Below, in pieces: positions 1 to 7,473 of a stretch of 12,904 bases of DNA (position 1 is its first letter; each line of letters starts with the position of its first letter). Source of the DNA: an uncultured Lachnospiraceae bacterium (GTDB taxonomy: Bacteria > Bacillota > Clostridia > Lachnospirales > Lachnospiraceae); NCBI GenBank assembly GCA_902796375.1, contig CADBOW010000237.1:1-12904 (forward strand). Direction: 5' to 3'. The position numbers and the translations under genes were made by a program. The notes below the pieces were generated by a model. That model was not told where the DNA came from and ran no database searches. It saw only the letters and a list, made by a program, of their open reading frames with translations.

Positions 1-1
1 G

Positions 2-100
2 GCCGCTGCAGAGGGAATCGACCATATGCGCAAGAGACATATGGGCAACATCCATTCTCTCCAGGAGTGGCATGAACTGATCAAGGATGTGGAGGAATGA
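2..100 (+). CDS. 3' end of an unidentified plus-strand gene (partial)
   Basis: One reading frame is open from the window edge to a TGA at 98-100 and gives 32 C-terminal residues ending in HSLQEWHELIKDVEE. The peptide is polar and histidine-rich, then amphipathic helical, as expected for the end of a soluble protein. It is the only plus-strand frame followed at the right distance by a terminator hairpin (155-191), and that is the main reason to believe it. The ending is vaguely like the last strand and helix of some HAD-type hydrolases, but this is far too little for a family call. It is convergent with the sensor kinase gene. Confidence 0.6.
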   Translation, partial: AAAEGIDHMRKRHMGNIHSLQEWHELIKDVEE

Positions 101-154
101 TCCCAATTCAGATCTCAAACCCAGGCTAAGGTAACTGCCGTAAGCTGATATAAA

Positions 155-191
155 ACCACCCCGTGTTCCATATCATGAAACACGGGGTGGT
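155..191. terminator. Bidirectional intrinsic terminator between convergent genes
   Basis: A perfect 13-bp inverted repeat, ACCACCCCGTGTT (155-167) and AACACGGGGTGGT (179-191), encloses an 11-nt loop. On the plus strand it is followed by a T-rich run (CTTATATTTCTTTCTT). On the minus strand it is followed by TTTTATATC. It lies 54 bp past the plus-strand stop and 27 bp past the minus-strand stop, so it can end transcription from both sides. Confidence 0.9.
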
Positions 192-218
192 CTTATATTT
201 CTTTCTTCATTCTACAGA

Positions 219-3200
219 TCAGGATTTCTTCAGCTCGATGTAGGTTCCGATCATATCCAGGATCGCATCCGTATTCTTCTGCTTCAGCTGCTCCGAAAGG
301 GCCTGCAGGAATTCGGAATCCTCCGTCCCGTACTGATCCTTCCGGATCTGTTTCAGTTCCTTCTCGATCCGTTCCAGATCATTTTTCCCTGCCGCAGCTT
401 CAATCCGATTCAACGCCTCAAAATCAACCTGTTCCCGAAGCTTCCCTGTTGTTCCGGGCTCTGCTGCAGACGCTTCCCCGGAGGGTTTTCCGGAATCCGC
501 TTCGGATTCTGCTGCGGGCCCTGTCCCGGCTGCTGCCTCTGAATCCGATTTCTCTTCCTTACGATCTGCTGCCTTTTCCGCTGCACGGGCCGCATACTCC
601 TCATCGGAAAGTCCCGACTGGGCCGCTGCAAATTCCAGATAGACCGCAATGGAATCCAGAATCGTATCCAGCATGGAAAGCAGTGCCGGAAGATTATCTC
701 TTACATAGGATTTATTACCGATATTGATCGCCGAATCGATCCTGGAGATGTGATTCACCAGCTCCACGGCACCGATATTCTGCGCACCTGTTCTGATATT
801 GTGGATTCTGGTGCGGAAGGTACGATAATTCTTCGAGAATTTCACCCGGAGCTCCTCCGGAGAATTCTGATTCTGGTTATAGAAGGTACTGAGAATACGG
901 TTATACACTTCTATGCTTCCGCCGATCCGTTCCAGTGTCCCGGCCACATCCAGATGATTCTGCAACGCCTCCAGACCCTCCCGGAATCTGGACTCATTCA
1001 TATAAACATTCAGATCCCCGGACTTATACCGGATCTGATCCGCAGGAAGGAATTTCAGAACCACCGTTGCCAGTGTTACGATATCCAGCGGTTTTACGAT
1101 CACATCGGAAAATCCCGCGCTGAGCAGTTGATCGGAATCCTCACGGATCGCATCCTCCGTCATGGCTATAATGGGGACGGAATCCACACCCTCTCTTACC
1201 AGCTCCCGGATCTCCTTCATCGCATCGGTTCCGTTCATGACCGGCATGGATAGATCCATGAAGATCAGATCATAGCTCTGGTTCATGGCCATGTCGATGG
1301 CACTGACACCGGAAGCCGCCACATCACAGCGAATCTCCATCTGCTTCAGTACTCCCAGTGCTACGGTCCGGCTGATCTCGATATCATCCACCAGCAACAT
1401 GGTTGCGTCCGGTACCAGCATTTTCTCCGCTTCTTCTCTGGTCACACGTTCCACAACCTCAGGACCTGCTGCGGGAACCACATCCGACTCCGGACGTTTC
1501 TGGATCAGATTCAGCGTAAATGTGGAACCGGCACCGTAGGTACTCTCCACCTCCAGCTCTCCGTCCATGATCTCGGTAAGCTTCTTGGCAATGGCCAGGC
1601 TGATCCCGCTTCCGGAATATCCTGTCTGCTTCTTGTTATCCGCAATATTATAAACCTCGAAGATATGCTGCAGACGTTCCTTCTGGATTCCCACACCGGT
1701 ATCGGATATGCTGAACATCAGTCTTACATTTTTTCCGGTATCCGTGTTGCTGTAGCAGTCCACAAACAGAGTGATGGTACCCTCCTGTGTATATTTCTGG
1801 GCATTGTCCAGCAGAATCTCCAGAATCCGCTTAACCTTCTCAAAATCGCCGATCATGACATCCGGGATATTCTCTCCCAGATCCACCAGGAAACGAACCG
1901 GTCTCCCCTCCAGCAGATTGATCATCTGATCGGAAATGTCACAGACCAGTGTAGTAATGGAATACGGCGCATCCACCACCATCTCCTTGCCGGCTTCCAG
2001 ACGTGCCAGCTGGATCGTCTCGTCCACCTTCCCGAGAATATCCTGTCCCGAATCCACGATTGCCGCAAGGCTTCTGTTTCTGTTCTCCGGATCCGGTTCA
2101 CGCTGCAGATTCTCCGCAAGACTGATGATGGCATTGATGGGCGTCTTGATCTCATTACTCATATGCGCCAGGAAGTCCGTCTTCGCCGTACTGGATTTGA
2201 CGGCCACCTCGTGCTCCTTCTCCAGCTTTTCGATCTCCTTATTCTGACCTGCAAAACGCTTCTGGAAACGAACCATCCACAGGATGATGATCAGAACGAT
2301 CAACAGTGAAACCACCAGAAGTGTGATCCTCACGGATCGTTTTTCGAAAAAGCCATACTCTTTCCTGATATTGAATGTGATATTCTTATCACTGGCAATT
2401 CCGTCTCCGTTCTTCGCTCCCACCGTAAAGGTATAGGAGCCCCCCTCCAGATTTGTATATACAGCCTGCATGGGATCCGACGGACTCAGGGTGATGGGCA
2501 CGGTATCAAATCCTTCAAGCATGTACTCAACCTGGATATTTTCCCGGTTGGTATAGCTGAGGACCGAAAATGCGATAGATATCCTCTGGGTTCCCGACGG
2601 CACCGTCAGGCTTCCGCCGATCTGATCAAAATGATACACCGTATCATCCACATTGATCTCGGAAACTGTCAGTTTGGGAGTCACCTCATTTTTCTTGATA
2701 TTCTGTGTGTCAATCATGTACACACCGCGCTCACAGCATAAATACAGAATATTCTTATCAATGAACACCTTGGAATTCAGTGTCAGCGCACTGGCCAGAC
2801 CATCTCCCTGGGCATAGTAGCGGCCGGAGATTCCTTCGGTTCCCAGCAGTTCCTCCTCCGTGGTGCAGAGCACGCCCTTGGAGCCGATGATCCACAGATG
2901 CTCTCCCTCCTTTGTTTTCTCCGTCAGGATATCATAGATATTATTCGAGAAATCGATATTATTGATGGGCCGGATGCTTTCCGTGAAAAGTGAAAGGCCG
3001 TTATCCGTTCCGATCCATATGCCCTCCTTCCCCTGCACGATACAGGAGACCACGTTGGAGGTCAATCCGTCTTCTTCCGTATACTCCTTCACCTTGTCAT
3101 GTTCGATCACATACAGTCCGCCGCCGTCTGAGCCTGCAAAGAGCCGGCCGTCTGCAGACTGATACATGCATATGATATCACTGTTCTTCATTCCGTCAGC

Positions 3201-4592
3201 GGCGGAATAGTTCCGGACCACATTATCCTCCCGGTCGATCAGACTGATCCCATCCTCCTTCGCAACCGCAACCCGTCCGTCCGCAAGCTCCAGAGTACAG
3301 TTCACCTGATTGGTCAGAAGATTTCCGGTACGGCCGAAGACCTCGATCTTCTTCTTCGGCGAATAACGGACGATACCATATCGACGGGATGTGGATACCC
3401 ATACATATCCCTTGGAATCGATCATGATATGCTTCACATTTGCGCCGGTCAGATACTCAGTGAGATCATTTTTCACCAGGGCATTCTTGGAATCCACGAT
3501 CTGTATCCCCTCATCGGTACCGATATACTTCATGCCGTTTCCTTCTACAAAGCAGTTGGTTCCGGCCTTCGGAATCCCATATCTTTCATTAAAGCTCTGG
3601 AATTTACTGCGTTCCAGATACAGGATCCCCTGTCGGTTTGAGACGATCCAGTAATTTCCTTCATAATCCATGATCATTTCGGAGATATATTTACTGATGG
3701 ATGTCTCATAGAGAGAGTTGAATGCTCCCTTTTTATTCAGATAACCGATACCACCGTCGGCACAGACGAAGAGCCTTTCCCCGTCATGGAACAGTGAGTT
3801 GACGCCGTCCTTCCCGGAGATCAGGCTTTCATACTGCATATTTGTCTTCAGATGAACGATCTCCGATCCCATGGTCCCAAGATAAATGCTTCCATCCTCC
3901 ATTCCGAGAACACAGGACAACTCATCCTTGGTATAATCCTTTGAAGCATATTCCTTCAGCACATGCTTCTCATCGATCCGGAAGAAGGAGTTCACACTCC
4001 GGATCCCCCAGATATTCTTCCCTGCCAGAGAAATGGCCTTGATATTCTCTCCCTCCAGCCCCTGGACCGGAACCAGTGTATCATCCTCGGAATTAACGAA
4101 ATAAAGTCCGTAGGCTGTGGCAATATAGACCATACCGTCCGCTCCCTGGCAGACATCATTGATGCATTTGATCCCGTCATAGTATTCCGTGGAAAAATGC
4201 TTCACCTCGCTGCCCTTCAGATAGAACAGCCCGTAGTTGTTGGTGGCGACCCAAAGCCGGTCCTCGGAATCCTGGAACAGTTCATTGATGTAATATACAT
4301 CATCCTTGTCCGTATCCCAGAGGTTGTAGCTTCGAAACTCTTTCCCATTGTACCGGTAGAGACCTCCGTCCGTTCCTACCCAGATATACCCGGACCTGGT
4401 CTGGGTGATGCAGTTTACCTTGGTGCTTCCCAGGCCGTCCTCCTGATTATAGACCGTCTGCCGGTACCAGGATAAAAATGTATCCTTATTTGCAGCCTCT
4501 CCCACAGAACCGGACGCGAAAAGAGCGCATGCCAAAAGACATGCGAGAAGAACCATGCTTATGATCCTGTTTCTCCGGCTCCTGCTACTCAA
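219..4592 (-). CDS. Membrane hybrid sensor histidine kinase: two predicted propellers, Y_Y_Y, HisKA-like (H to N), HATPase, REC, Hpt
   Basis: This is a 1457-residue one-chain phosphorelay sensor. Residues 1-33 form a signal peptide with an Arg-rich start. Residues 45-630 hold about 14 propeller repeats of the W-x-G/A-T-x-x-G-L type (for example 68-83, 111-127, 482-499, 524-538), enough for two 7-bladed propellers. A Y_Y_Y domain spans about 660-742 and one membrane helix 756-775, followed by a short coiled coil. The H-box at 807-820 reads FLAHMSNEIKTPIN, so the phospho-acceptor His is Asn813. The ATPase keeps the N-box (N930), DTGVG (964-968) and GSG (994-996). The receiver keeps D1069, D1070, D1113, T1145 and K1167. 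The Hpt domain keeps H1264 in HNIRTGAQNIGA. An Ala/Glu/Ser-rich linker (about 1330-1385) leads to a last helical segment. There is no DNA-binding domain, so output needs a separate response regulator, which is not in this window. The TTG start is preferred over ATG at 4556 because it supplies the basic signal-peptide start and has AGAGGG 8 nt upstream. The gene begins 3 bp after apeA and is probably co-transcribed with it. The ligand is unknown. Confidence 0.95.
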   Translation of the reverse strand: MSSRSRRNRIISMVLLACLLACALFASGSVGEAANKDTFLSWYRQTVYNQEDGLGSTKVNCITQTRSGYIWVGTDGGLYRYNGKEFRSYNLWDTDKDDVYYINELFQDSEDRLWVATNNYGLFYLKGSEVKHFSTEYYDGIKCINDVCQGADGMVYIATAYGLYFVNSEDDTLVPVQGLEGENIKAISLAGKNIWGIRSVNSFFRIDEKHVLKEYASKDYTKDELSCVLGMEDGSIYLGTMGSEIVHLKTNMQYESLISGKDGVNSLFHDGERLFVCADGGIGYLNKKGAFNSLYETSISKYISEMIMDYEGNYWIVSNRQGILYLERSKFQSFNERYGIPKAGTNCFVEGNGMKYIGTDEGIQIVDSKNALVKNDLTEYLTGANVKHIMIDSKGYVWVSTSRRYGIVRYSPKKKIEVFGRTGNLLTNQVNCTLELADGRVAVAKEDGISLIDREDNVVRNYSAADGMKNSDIICMYQSADGRLFAGSDGGGLYVIEHDKVKEYTEEDGLTSNVVSCIVQGKEGIWIGTDNGLSLFTESIRPINNIDFSNNIYDILTEKTKEGEHLWIIGSKGVLCTTEEELLGTEGISGRYYAQGDGLASALTLNSKVFIDKNILYLCCERGVYMIDTQNIKKNEVTPKLTVSEINVDDTVYHFDQIGGSLTVPSGTQRISIAFSVLSYTNRENIQVEYMLEGFDTVPITLSPSDPMQAVYTNLEGGSYTFTVGAKNGDGIASDKNITFNIRKEYGFFEKRSVRITLLVVSLLIVLIIILWMVRFQKRFAGQNKEIEKLEKEHEVAVKSSTAKTDFLAHMSNEIKTPINAIISLAENLQREPDPENRNRSLAAIVDSGQDILGKVDETIQLARLEAGKEMVVDAPYSITTLVCDISDQMINLLEGRPVRFLVDLGENIPDVMIGDFEKVKRILEILLDNAQKYTQEGTITLFVDCYSNTDTGKNVRLMFSISDTGVGIQKERLQHIFEVYNIADNKKQTGYSGSGISLAIAKKLTEIMDGELEVESTYGAGSTFTLNLIQKRPESDVVPAAGPEVVERVTREEAEKMLVPDATMLLVDDIEISRTVALGVLKQMEIRCDVAASGVSAIDMAMNQSYDLIFMDLSMPVMNGTDAMKEIRELVREGVDSVPIIAMTEDAIREDSDQLLSAGFSDVIVKPLDIVTLATVVLKFLPADQIRYKSGDLNVYMNESRFREGLEALQNHLDVAGTLERIGGSIEVYNRILSTFYNQNQNSPEELRVKFSKNYRTFRTRIHNIRTGAQNIGAVELVNHISRIDSAINIGNKSYVRDNLPALLSMLDTILDSIAVYLEFAAAQSGLSDEEYAARAAEKAADRKEEKSDSEAAAGTGPAAESEADSGKPSGEASAAEPGTTGKLREQVDFEALNRIEAAAGKNDLERIEKELKQIRKDQYGTEDSEFLQALSEQLKQKNTDAILDMIGTYIELKKS

Positions 4593-4595
4593 AGA

Positions 4596-6011
4596 TCAGT
4601 CCCTCTTCATTTCCCGAAGGAATACTTCATATCCCTTTTCCATTTCATAAATATCCGCCTTGGAGGTTACCTCCCAGGGGGCATGCATATTCAGCACTGC
4701 CACACCGCAGTCGATCACTTCCATTCCATACAGAGAGAGAATATATGCGATGGTTCCGCCACCCCCCACATCTACCTTTCCAAGCTCAGCCGTCTGATAC
4801 TGAACCTTCTCCTTCTCCATGATCTTCCGGATTCGGCCGATGTATTCCGCATTTGCGTCATTGGACTGCGACTTTCCCCGGGCTCCGGTGAATTTTGTAA
4901 ATACCATACCACGTCCCAGGAAGGAGGCATTCTTCTCCTCAAAACAGGATGCATACAGCGGATCATAGCCTGCATTTACATCCGAAGAAAGCATACAGGA
5001 ATTTGCCAGACATCTGCGAATGGTCAGCGGATTTTTATCTCCTGAGAGTGCTATCAGCTCGGCTACCGCATTTTCGAAGAAACGGGACTGCATCCCGGTT
5101 GCCCCGACGGAACCGATCTCTTCCTTATCCACCAGAAGGGTGCATGCCGTACGCTTCAGTTCCTTCTGATTCAGCATGGCCACTGCACTGGAATATGCAC
5201 ATACCTTGTCATCCTGTCCATAGGAAATGATCATGGAACGATCCAGTCCCATATCTCTCGGCTTTCCCGCAGGAACGATCTCCAGCTCGGCGGAAGCAAA
5301 ATCCTCTTCCGTAATATCATATTTCTCCTTCAGAAGCTTCAGCACCTGCTGCTTCACCGGATCCTTTCTGTCCTCTTTCTCCTCCTTCTCCTCCTTGCCG
5401 AACCGGATGGGACGGGAAGCGATCAGAAGATCCAGATTCTCTCCCTCAACTGCCTTCGCGGCAGTCTTCGCCATCTGATCCTGTGCCAGATGGATCAGGA
5501 TATCCGTCACGCAGAACACCGGATCATCCTCTTCTTCACCGACCACGACCTCCACAACCGTTCCATCGGTTTTTGCAACCACGCCATGGAGAGCCAGCGG
5601 CAGGGTCACCCACTGGTATTTCTTGATCCCGCCGTAATAATGCGTATCCAGATAAGCCAGATCTCCTTTTTCATAAAGAGGATTCTGCTTCACATCCAGT
5701 CTCGGAGAGTCCAGATGAGCTCCCAGGATATTCATCCCCTTCTCCAGCGGATCCGATCCGATATGAAAGAGGGCTACCGTCTTATTCATGTAATTCAGAT
5801 AGATCTTATCTCCGGCAGCCAGCTTCTTCTTATTCCGGATCGCTTCATCCAGCGAGATATAGCCCTTCTTTTCGGCCATCTTTATGATATACCTGGTGCC
5901 CTCACGTTCGGTCTTTCCCCTGAAAAGGTAGTCCTTATAGCCTTCGCAGAGCTCCTCCAGCTTCTTAATCTCTTTTTTTCCGTATGCTTTCCATGCATTC
6001 TTTCTTTCCAT
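4596..6011 (-). CDS. apeA: M18 family metallo-aminopeptidase
   Basis: A cytoplasmic di-metal aminopeptidase of 471 residues that removes N-terminal residues from peptides. This is about the usual length for the bacterial ApeA branch; the ApeB branch is near 430. The M18 metal and catalytic motifs are present in order: GAHLDSPRLD (H99, D101), GQDDKVCAY (D268 region), DKEEIGS (E297/E298), SSDVNAGYDP (D344) and MHAPWEVTSKADIYE (H443). The N-terminus has no signal peptide. A short Lys/Glu-rich stretch at about 206-217 looks like a surface loop. The ATG start has AAGGAG at 6019-6024, 7 nt upstream. The gene follows argD by 68 bp and precedes the sensor kinase by 3 bp, and no promoter is evident in front of it. 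It probably supplies amino acids from peptides. The family call is sure; the specificity (acidic residues in some M18 enzymes) is not visible. Confidence 0.95.
   Translation of the reverse strand: MERKNAWKAYGKKEIKKLEELCEGYKDYLFRGKTEREGTRYIIKMAEKKGYISLDEAIRNKKKLAAGDKIYLNYMNKTVALFHIGSDPLEKGMNILGAHLDSPRLDVKQNPLYEKGDLAYLDTHYYGGIKKYQWVTLPLALHGVVAKTDGTVVEVVVGEEEDDPVFCVTDILIHLAQDQMAKTAAKAVEGENLDLLIASRPIRFGKEEKEEKEDRKDPVKQQVLKLLKEKYDITEEDFASAELEIVPAGKPRDMGLDRSMIISYGQDDKVCAYSSAVAMLNQKELKRTACTLLVDKEEIGSVGATGMQSRFFENAVAELIALSGDKNPLTIRRCLANSCMLSSDVNAGYDPLYASCFEEKNASFLGRGMVFTKFTGARGKSQSNDANAEYIGRIRKIMEKEKVQYQTAELGKVDVGGGGTIAYILSLYGMEVIDCGVAVLNMHAPWEVTSKADIYEMEKGYEVFLREMKRD
4601..4606 (-). promoter_or_regulatory. 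Ribosome binding site deciding the TTG start of the sensor kinase
   Basis: AGAGGG on the minus strand lies 8 nt before the TTG at 4592-4590 and inside the last codons of apeA. Ribosomes ending on apeA would be close to this start, so translational coupling is likely. A second candidate, AGGA 8 nt before the ATG at 4556-4554, would remove the basic start of the signal peptide. Confidence 0.6.
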
Positions 6012-6042
6012 ATCCCTGCTCCTTCTTTCATCTCCCCATGTA

Positions 6043-6061
6043 GATCCGAATTCTTCGGATC
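6043..6061. repeat. Small perfect hairpin between argD and apeA
   Basis: GATCCGAA (6043-6050) and TTCGGATC (6054-6061) form an 8-bp stem with a 3-nt loop. Neither side has a T-run, so it is not a standard terminator. It sits just after the argD stop and about 30 bp before the apeA start. It could mark an RNA processing or stability point within the operon. Confidence 0.5.
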
Positions 6062-6079
6062 CCCTGCAACGAACAAATG

Positions 6080-7279
6080 CTATTTCAGAATATCCTCCAG
6101 GATATCAACTGCAGCATCGCAGTCTTCCTTCGTGGCGATGAGCGGAGGTACCATCCGGATCACATTGGGCCGGACCGCCGTCATCAGCATCCTCCTGTCA
6201 AAGGCTTCATGCTTTACATGCTGGGCGATATCCTGATCAAATTCAACTCCGGTCAGGAAGCCCATACCCCGGACATCCGTCACATGCGGCAGCTTCCATA
6301 ATTTCTCCCGGAAGTATGCTCCCACCGTATCCGCATTTTCCGCCAGCTTCCTGTCCAGGATCTCCCGGATCTCGGCATAGGCCGCTGCACAGCAGACCGG
6401 ATTTCCGCCAAATGTAGTACCGTGTGCCCCGGCGGAAAGTGTATTCATCAGCTTCGTGGATGTAGCCATGGCCGCAATGGGCATACCGCCGCCCAAAGCC
6501 TTCGCCATGGAAACCACATCCGGCTTCACGCCGTATTTCATATAAGCCATCATGGAACCGCACCGTCCGCAGCCGGTCTGAACCTCATCGAAGAGAAGCA
6601 GCATTCCTTTCTCATCACAAAGCTCCCGAAGCCCCTGTAAGAATTCCACGGTGGCAGGATAAACTCCGCCCTCTCCCTGGATCGGCTCCACCAGAATGGC
6701 CGCCGTATTCTCGTCACAGGCCTCCCGGAAGGATTCCAGATTATTGAACTCCGCATAGGCAAAGCCCGGGATCGGATCTCCGAAGCCCTTCTGGATCGGG
6801 GATTCCGGCTGTCCCGTAGCCCGAAGCGTAGCCAATGTCCGTCCATGGAAGGAATTATATGCGGTCACCACCTTATAATGCTTCGGTCCGAAATGATCCA
6901 CACCGTATTTCCGTGCCAGCTTCAACATAACCTCATTTGCCTCTGCTCCGGAATTCTGGAACTGGATCTTCTCCATGCCGATGGTTTCACATACCAGCTT
7001 TGCCAGAAGTGTCTGGGGAATGGTATAGCAGTAATTGGATGCATGCAGCAGCTGCTCCGCCTGTTCCTTGATGGCATTTACAACCGCCTCACTGCAATGG
7101 CCTGTTGCATTGACTGCGATCCCGCCCAGGAAGTCCAGATACGGCTCTCCCTTCTCATCATACAGATGCATCCCTTTTCCGCTGGCTGCGATGAAATCGT
7201 AGCGCGGAAATGTCTCATTCATATATGTTTCCGCAATTTCCTTTAATTCTTCCTTCGTATAGTCTTTGTCCCAGATCAT
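6080..7279 (-). CDS. argD: Acetylornithine-type aminotransferase (class III, PLP-dependent)
   Basis: A 399-residue cytoplasmic PLP enzyme of aminotransferase class III. ArgD swaps the amino group between N-acetylornithine and glutamate in arginine synthesis, and often also serves the lysine pathway. Visible motifs, numbered from the chosen start: SGAEAN (110-115), HGRT after the PLP-stacking region, EPIQGEGGVYP, FDEVQTGCGRCG (Asp231 binds the PLP ring nitrogen), the Schiff-base lysine in AKALGGG (Lys260), and HGTTFGGNP (Thr289 at the phosphate). The ATG at 7279 is chosen because GAAGGG (7286-7291) is 6 nt upstream. An in-frame ATG at 7312 has no ribosome site. Sequence alone cannot fully exclude ornithine or another omega-aminotransferase. 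The ARG boxes upstream favour an arginine-pathway role, either biosynthetic (repressed) or catabolic (activated). The gene stands alone rather than in an argCJBDF cluster and heads a probable operon with apeA and the sensor kinase. Confidence 0.88.
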   Translation of the reverse strand: MIWDKDYTKEELKEIAETYMNETFPRYDFIAASGKGMHLYDEKGEPYLDFLGGIAVNATGHCSEAVVNAIKEQAEQLLHASNYCYTIPQTLLAKLVCETIGMEKIQFQNSGAEANEVMLKLARKYGVDHFGPKHYKVVTAYNSFHGRTLATLRATGQPESPIQKGFGDPIPGFAYAEFNNLESFREACDENTAAILVEPIQGEGGVYPATVEFLQGLRELCDEKGMLLLFDEVQTGCGRCGSMMAYMKYGVKPDVVSMAKALGGGMPIAAMATSTKLMNTLSAGAHGTTFGGNPVCCAAAYAEIREILDRKLAENADTVGAYFREKLWKLPHVTDVRGMGFLTGVEFDQDIAQHVKHEAFDRRMLMTAVRPNVIRMVPPLIATKEDCDAAVDILEDILK

Positions 7280-7334
7280 ACTCATCCCTTCTTTCTTCTC
7301 GATCCCTAACATTGTTAATTATAAAATCCAAGGC

Positions 7335-7363
7335 ACGAAACGACATGCAGGCACATCTTTCGT
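7335..7363 (-). other. Possible weak hairpin in the argD leader
   Basis: ACGAAA and TTTCGT (7335-7340 and 7358-7363) can pair around a 17-nt loop with some further weak G-U pairing inside. It lies in the roughly 100-nt untranslated leader predicted from the promoter at 7389-7418. The stem is short and may be chance. I see no T-box, riboswitch core or leader peptide. Confidence 0.25.
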
Positions 7364-7388
7364 ATTGGGTCGGGTCATCTGAATTCCC

Positions 7389-7418
7389 ATTATAACATAT
7401 TCTAATAGGAATTATCAA
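7389..7418 (-). promoter_or_regulatory. Sigma-A-type promoter of argD with extended -10
   Basis: On the minus strand, the -35 TTGATA (7413-7418) and -10 TATAAT (7389-7394) are 18 bp apart. The -10 is preceded by TG at the extended -10 position (TGTTATAAT). Transcription should begin near 7382, leaving a leader of about 100 nt before argD. The -35 lies inside an ARG box, so ArgR-type binding would directly block or alter polymerase binding. Two further TATAAT-like sequences (7452-7457 and 7318-7323) lack good -35 partners. Confidence 0.85.
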
Positions 7419-7430
7419 TTAATATTCAAA
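7413..7430. promoter_or_regulatory. ARG box 3, overlapping the -35
   Basis: TATCAATTAATATTCAAA matches the ARG-box consensus WNTGAATWWWWATTCANW at 17 of 18 positions; only the G of the left arm differs. It fully covers the -35 hexamer. It is 2 bp from the next box, giving a 20-bp centre-to-centre distance, about two helical turns, as expected for one ArgR/AhrC hexamer binding a tandem pair. Confidence 0.8.
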
Positions 7431-7432
7431 AC

Positions 7433-7450
7433 AATGCATTTTTATGCAGC
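7433..7450. promoter_or_regulatory. ARG box 2
   Basis: AATGCATTTTTATGCAGC contains the perfect palindrome TGCAT-TTTT-ATGCA (7435-7448). It matches the ARG-box consensus at 15 of 18 positions and has the correct 4-bp AT spacer between arms. It pairs with the box at 7413-7430. Confidence 0.7.
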
Positions 7451-7451
7451 A

Positions 7452-7469
7452 ATTATACAATATTCCATT
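7452..7469. promoter_or_regulatory. Possible degenerate ARG box
   Basis: This AT-rich stretch fills the gap between two better boxes at about the right helical phase (centre about 19 bp from box 2 and 22 bp from box 1). It keeps only part of the consensus, with one recognisable half site. It also contains a TATAAT on the minus strand. It is weak on its own; the phase is the only reason to list it. Confidence 0.3.
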
Positions 7470-7473
7470 AGAA

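Noticed and set aside
750..4475. Several plus-strand frames of 60-210 codons opposite the sensor kinase
   Set aside because: All are antisense to conserved kinase, receiver and propeller motifs, have low-complexity or unlikely composition, and lack ribosome sites. They are shadows.
6043..6061. Terminator between argD and apeA
   Set aside because: The hairpin has an 8-bp stem but no T-run on either strand, so it does not support termination; it is kept as a plain hairpin.
7280..7312. Longer argD start at ATG 7312 (11 more residues)
   Set aside because: There is no Shine-Dalgarno before 7312, whereas GAAGGG is well placed before the ATG at 7279. The extra residues have no counterpart I recognise in the family.
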